A stretch of 64,000 nt of DNA from Xenorhabdus cabanillasii (lineage in GTDB: Bacteria > Pseudomonadota > Gammaproteobacteria > Enterobacterales > Enterobacteriaceae). Every line of letters starts with the position of its first letter. Positions within the stretch are counted from its first letter, which is position 1. The stretch spans positions 806,001-870,000 of the forward strand of contig NZ_QTUB01000001.1 of NCBI RefSeq assembly GCF_003386665.1. Direction: 5' to 3'. Below are positions 61,165 through 64,000 of this stretch, piece by piece. The position numbers were made by a program, and so were the translations under genes. The notes under the pieces were generated by a model. The model was not told where the DNA came from, did not search any database, and saw only the letters and a list, made by a program, of their open reading frames with translations.

Positions 61165-61635
61165 ATGAACATAATCAAAGGTGTTGTTGCAGCTCCTGAA
61201 GCCCGCATTGCAATTGCAATTGCCCGCTTTAACAACTTCATTAATGACAGCCTGCTGGAAGGAGCCGTGGATGCGCTGGAACGCATCGGTCAGGTTTCTT
61301 CAGACAATATCACCGTAGTATGGGTTCCCGGAGCTTATGAGTTGCCGTTGACAGTTAAGGTACTGGCTGAATCCGAAAAGTATAATGCGGTTATTGCCTT
61401 GGGTACTGTTATCCGTGGCGGTACGGCTCACTTCGAATATGTTGCCGGTGAGTGTAGTTCTGGCTTGTCCAGTGTGGCAATGTCCAGCAACATTCCTGTC
61501 ACGTTTGGTGTTCTGACAACCGAAAATATTGAACAGGCGATTGAACGCGCGGGTACTAAAGCGGGCAATAAAGGAGCTGAAGCTGCCTTGACCGCATTGG
61601 AAATGATTAATGTAATTAAAGCCATCAAGGCTTAA
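61165..61635 (+). CDS. ribH: 6,7-dimethyl-8-ribityllumazine synthase
   Basis: 156 residues, the length of the E. coli enzyme (ribE/ribH). Substrate-site motifs: [75 protein letters not shown]. It forms the icosahedral lumazine synthase that supplies riboflavin synthase. A small ATCCGC / GCGGAT hairpin (61124-61141) lies in the 98-bp gap after ribD. nusB follows after 29 bp. Confidence 0.96.
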   Translation: MNIIKGVVAAPEARIAIAIARFNNFINDSLLEGAVDALERIGQVSSDNITVVWVPGAYELPLTVKVLAESEKYNAVIALGTVIRGGTAHFEYVAGECSSGLSSVAMSSNIPVTFGVLTTENIEQAIERAGTKAGNKGAEAALTALEMINVIKAIKA

Positions 61636-61664
61636 GTGTTTTAGTTTTAATTAAGGGGAATTTT

Positions 61665-62081
61665 GTGAAACCTGCTGCTCGTCGTCGTGCTCGTGAGTGT
61701 GCTGTTCAGGCAATTTATTCATGGCAATTATCCAAAAACAGCATCGCTGATGTTGAATTGCAGTTTCTGTCAGAGCAGGATGTAACCGGTGTTGATGTCA
61801 CCTATTTCCGTGAATTGTTGTCCGGGGTTGCGGTCAATGCTGCAAAATTGGATGCTTTGATGGCTCCTTATCTTTCCCGCCAGCTTGAAGAGTTAGGTCA
61901 GGTGGAAAAAGCCATCTTGCGCGTTGCGATGTTTGAACTAAGCTTTCGTGATGATGTTCCCTATAAAGTGGCTATTAATGAAGGTATCGAATTGGCAAAA
62001 ACGTTTGGTGCCGAAGATAGTCATAAATTCGTGAATGGGGTATTGGACAAAGCTGGCCCGGTAGCACGTAAAAAAAAGTGA
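61665..62081 (+). CDS. nusB: Transcription antitermination factor NusB
   Basis: 138 residues from GTG at 61665 with AAGGGG upstream. The all-helical RNA-binding protein starts [38 protein letters not shown] and [23 protein letters not shown] follow. It acts with NusE at boxA in rRNA operons. The usual partner order ribH-nusB-thiL is kept. Confidence 0.96.
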   Translation: MKPAARRRARECAVQAIYSWQLSKNSIADVELQFLSEQDVTGVDVTYFRELLSGVAVNAAKLDALMAPYLSRQLEELGQVEKAILRVAMFELSFRDDVPYKVAINEGIELAKTFGAEDSHKFVNGVLDKAGPVARKKK

Positions 62082-62122
62082 TTGCTTGCCAATAGCCCCT
62101 ATTATAACTCGATGATTTTAAA

Positions 62123-62148
62123 CATAAGGCCGGTTTCCCGGCCTTATG
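62123..62148 (+). terminator. Strong GC-rich hairpin between nusB and thiL
   Basis: A perfect 11-bp stem CATAAGGCCGG / CCGGCCTTATG with a TTTC loop. No T-run follows, so it may attenuate or stabilise rather than fully terminate. thiL begins 33 bp later. Confidence 0.5.
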
Positions 62149-62181
62149 TACACATCGTCAGTCACTTTTTGGAATTCTATT

Positions 62182-63228
62182 ATGGCATGTGGTGAATTTG
62201 ACCTCATTGCACGTTATTTCAATCGCCATGTTATCCGCCGACGTGATGTGAATCTAGGGATTGGTGATGATTGTGCGCTGATGACCGTTGCAGAAAAGCA
62301 AGAGCTGGCAGTGACAACAGATACGTTGGTTTCTGGTATTCATTTTCTTCCTGATATTGCACCAGAAGATCTGGCGTATAAGGCTCTGGCTGTCAATATC
62401 AGTGATCTGGCTGCGGTAGGAGCAGATCCTGCGTGGGCATCGTTGGCTCTGACTTTGCCGGCTATCAATGAGGATTGGTTAAAGCGGTTTAGTGATAGTC
62501 TGTTTGAACAACTGAACTATTACGGAATGCAGTTAATTGGTGGAGATACAACCAAAGGCCCGATGAGCCTGACTCTGACTGTACATGGACTGGTTCCGGC
62601 TGGCAGAGCACTACGTCGTACCGGTGCCAAAAATGGTGATTGGATTTATGTGACCGGAACTTTGGGTGATAGTGCAGCAGGGCTTGCCTTATTGCAGGAT
62701 CGTCTGACAATCGAAGAAACAGCTATCCAAAACTGGCTTCTCAAGCGCCATCTCCGTCCACAGCCTCGGATCTTGCAGGGGCAGGCATTGCGTGGTTTGG
62801 CCTCTTCTGCCATTGATTTATCAGATGGCTTAATTTCCGATTTGAATCATATTCTGACTGCCAGTCAGTGTGGTGCGCGTATTAACCTGGATGCACTGCC
62901 TTATTCTGAGGCGATGCAGAAATATGTTCCGCCAGAGCAGGCACTAAGTTTGGCATTAAGTGGTGGAGAGGATTACGAGTTGTGCTTTACTGTACCTGAA
63001 CTGAATCGTGGCGCATTGAATATGGCTTTGGCACATACAGGAGCCAGTTTCTGCTGTATCGGGCAAATCAGACCAGAATCAGAAGGTATCCGCTATTTTA
63101 ACAATAATGAAGAAATTGAACTGGATCTGAAAGGATTCGACCATTTTAAAACTGAGAAAAAGCCGGTAGAAGATTGCCAGACATCAGAGCGTGAAGAGAA
63201 TGACCAAACGGAGGGGACTCATGGATGA
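62182..63228 (+). CDS. thiL: Thiamine-monophosphate kinase ThiL
   Basis: 348 residues from the ATG at 62182 ([15 protein letters not shown]), matching E. coli; an in-frame start twelve codons upstream would run through the hairpin. It phosphorylates thiamine phosphate to the diphosphate. Motifs: [71 protein letters not shown]. The C terminus carries ~20 extra charged residues ([16 protein letters not shown]). Its end overlaps pgpA by 8 bp. Confidence 0.95.
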   Translation: MACGEFDLIARYFNRHVIRRRDVNLGIGDDCALMTVAEKQELAVTTDTLVSGIHFLPDIAPEDLAYKALAVNISDLAAVGADPAWASLALTLPAINEDWLKRFSDSLFEQLNYYGMQLIGGDTTKGPMSLTLTVHGLVPAGRALRRTGAKNGDWIYVTGTLGDSAAGLALLQDRLTIEETAIQNWLLKRHLRPQPRILQGQALRGLASSAIDLSDGLISDLNHILTASQCGARINLDALPYSEAMQKYVPPEQALSLALSGGEDYELCFTVPELNRGALNMALAHTGASFCCIGQIRPESEGIRYFNNNEEIELDLKGFDHFKTEKKPVEDCQTSEREENDQTEGTHG

Positions 63229-63712
63229 TGCAAAACGTCGTTTGAGGATGAGCAATCCGTGGCACTTGCTGGCTACCGGATTCGGCAGTGGTTTATCGCC
63301 GATTATTCCGGGCACCATGGGTTCAGTCGCTGCTGTCCCATTTTGGTTATTGTTGGCACAGTTACCCCAATGGGGGATCTGGCTGGCTATTTTGTCAGGT
63401 ACAATTATTGGTTGTGTTATCTGCCAGAAAGCGGCGGATGCTATACAGGTTGAAGATCCGGGGTGTGTGGTCTGGGATGAATTCATCGGAATGTGGATCA
63501 CATTAATGGCTATCCCCGTCCTCAACTGGCAATGGGTTTTAGTGGCTTTTGTGGTATTTCGTATTTTCGATATGTGGAAACCGTGGCCGATTCGCTGGTT
63601 TGACCGTTACGTCAAAGGTGGGGTTGGTATTATGCTGGATGATATTATCGCCGCGATTTTTGCCGTGATTGTTATCTGGTTGTTGAATCTCTATCAACTA
63701 TTACCTTTCTGA
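63221..63712 (+). CDS. pgpA: Phosphatidylglycerophosphatase A
   Basis: 163 residues from the ATG at 63221, preceded by GGAGGGG and overlapping the thiL end, as in E. coli. PgpA dephosphorylates phosphatidylglycerol phosphate at the inner membrane. Motifs: [62 protein letters not shown]. Several hydrophobic helices fit a membrane enzyme. Confidence 0.95.
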   Translation: MDDAKRRLRMSNPWHLLATGFGSGLSPIIPGTMGSVAAVPFWLLLAQLPQWGIWLAILSGTIIGCVICQKAADAIQVEDPGCVVWDEFIGMWITLMAIPVLNWQWVLVAFVVFRIFDMWKPWPIRWFDRYVKGGVGIMLDDIIAAIFAVIVIWLLNLYQLLPF

Positions 63713-63745
63713 ACCTTCCGTTTTTAGTGTAGTAATAACTGACTG

Positions 63746-63771
63746 ATTAGCCACTGTATACAGTGGCTAAT
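63746..63771 (+). terminator. Palindromic terminator after pgpA
   Basis: A perfect 26-bp palindrome, ATTAGCCACTGTA followed by TACAGTGGCTAAT. As RNA it gives an 11-bp stem with a TATA loop, followed by T-rich sequence, 34 bp after the pgpA stop. Confidence 0.7.
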
Positions 63772-64000
63772 TTACTTCTAACTTTTGTCTTATTCTTTAG
63801 TTGAAAGATTTCAGAAATTATCAATTCTATTAAATATAATTTATTGTTATTTTATTTTTTTAACATTATATTTTAAATTATTTTATGCCCTTGATTTTTA
63901 TATGAATCAGGATATCAAAAAATAAATAATCAAAAATATAAATCGTCTTATAAAATAACAAAAATGAAAGACAATAATCACCAGTTGACTTCAAAAACCA
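63772..64000. other. AT-rich intergenic end of window
   Basis: 229 bp, very AT-rich, with no credible gene or named site up to the window edge. Confidence 0.5.

Overview
The window looks like a chromosome segment of an entomopathogenic member of the Morganellaceae, most likely Photorhabdus or a close relative such as Xenorhabdus. This is an inference. It rests on enterobacterial core gene order (sbcC-sbcD / phoB-phoR-brnQ; queA-tgt-yajC-secD-secF; nrdR-ribD-ribH-nusB-thiL-pgpA), close protein resemblance to Escherichia coli and Yersinia homologues, fairly AT-rich DNA, and a large accessory load. No rRNA, tRNA or CRISPR array was seen.

Layout. 1-366 is the 3' end of mak (fructokinase). In E. 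coli mak lies close to sbcC; here about 37.8 kb separates them. That stretch holds cpdB (656-2611), a tandem array of OppA-like solute-binding proteins in four states of preservation (2784-8373), an SDR relic and a SymE-like gene. A tellurite/stress (ter) region follows: terZABCD on the minus strand, facing a plus-strand set of two phosphoribosyltransferase-like proteins, an HpcH/CitE-type lyase and TerW, with palindromic operator candidates between them (9425-17773). Next come yqhA, a subtilisin-type autotransporter (18696-21863), and a decayed AT-rich zone (21.8-29.6 kb). The decayed zone contains antirestriction and resolvase relics, a broken EamA exporter, amidinotransferase, fatty acid desaturase and 2OG-oxygenase-like gene, and two apparently identical IS630-family elements in opposite orientation. 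The last accessory block is a polymorphic-toxin locus: a small YD-repeat peptide, a small secreted protein, a 1944-residue secreted RHS protein with a GIY-YIG nuclease tip, and an overlapping leucine-rich-repeat gene that is the likely immunity protein. A 314-bp IS3-family relic closes it.

From 38.2 kb on the window is mostly core: sbcC-sbcD (double-strand DNA end/hairpin nuclease), phoB-phoR behind a Pho box, two tandem brnQ genes with duplicated leaders, a dead phd-vapC pair, ggt, an OxyR-type peroxiredoxin gene, acpH, then the tRNA queuosine genes queA-tgt, the Sec accessory genes yajC-secD-secF, and nrdR-ribD-ribH-nusB-thiL-pgpA.

The most interesting signals are: (i) the RHS / GIY-YIG toxin with an LRR immunity candidate; (ii) the relic small-molecule pathway (amidinotransferase, desaturase, oxygenase, exporter) killed by point mutations and two IS630 copies; (iii) degenerate 13-17-bp tandem arrays at four unrelated gene boundaries (upstream of terZ, the sbcD 3' end, phoB-phoR, tgt-yajC); (iv) the palindromic operator cluster and 18-codon leader ORF between the divergent ter operons; (v) a 9-A run that shifts the frame of one OppA paralogue.
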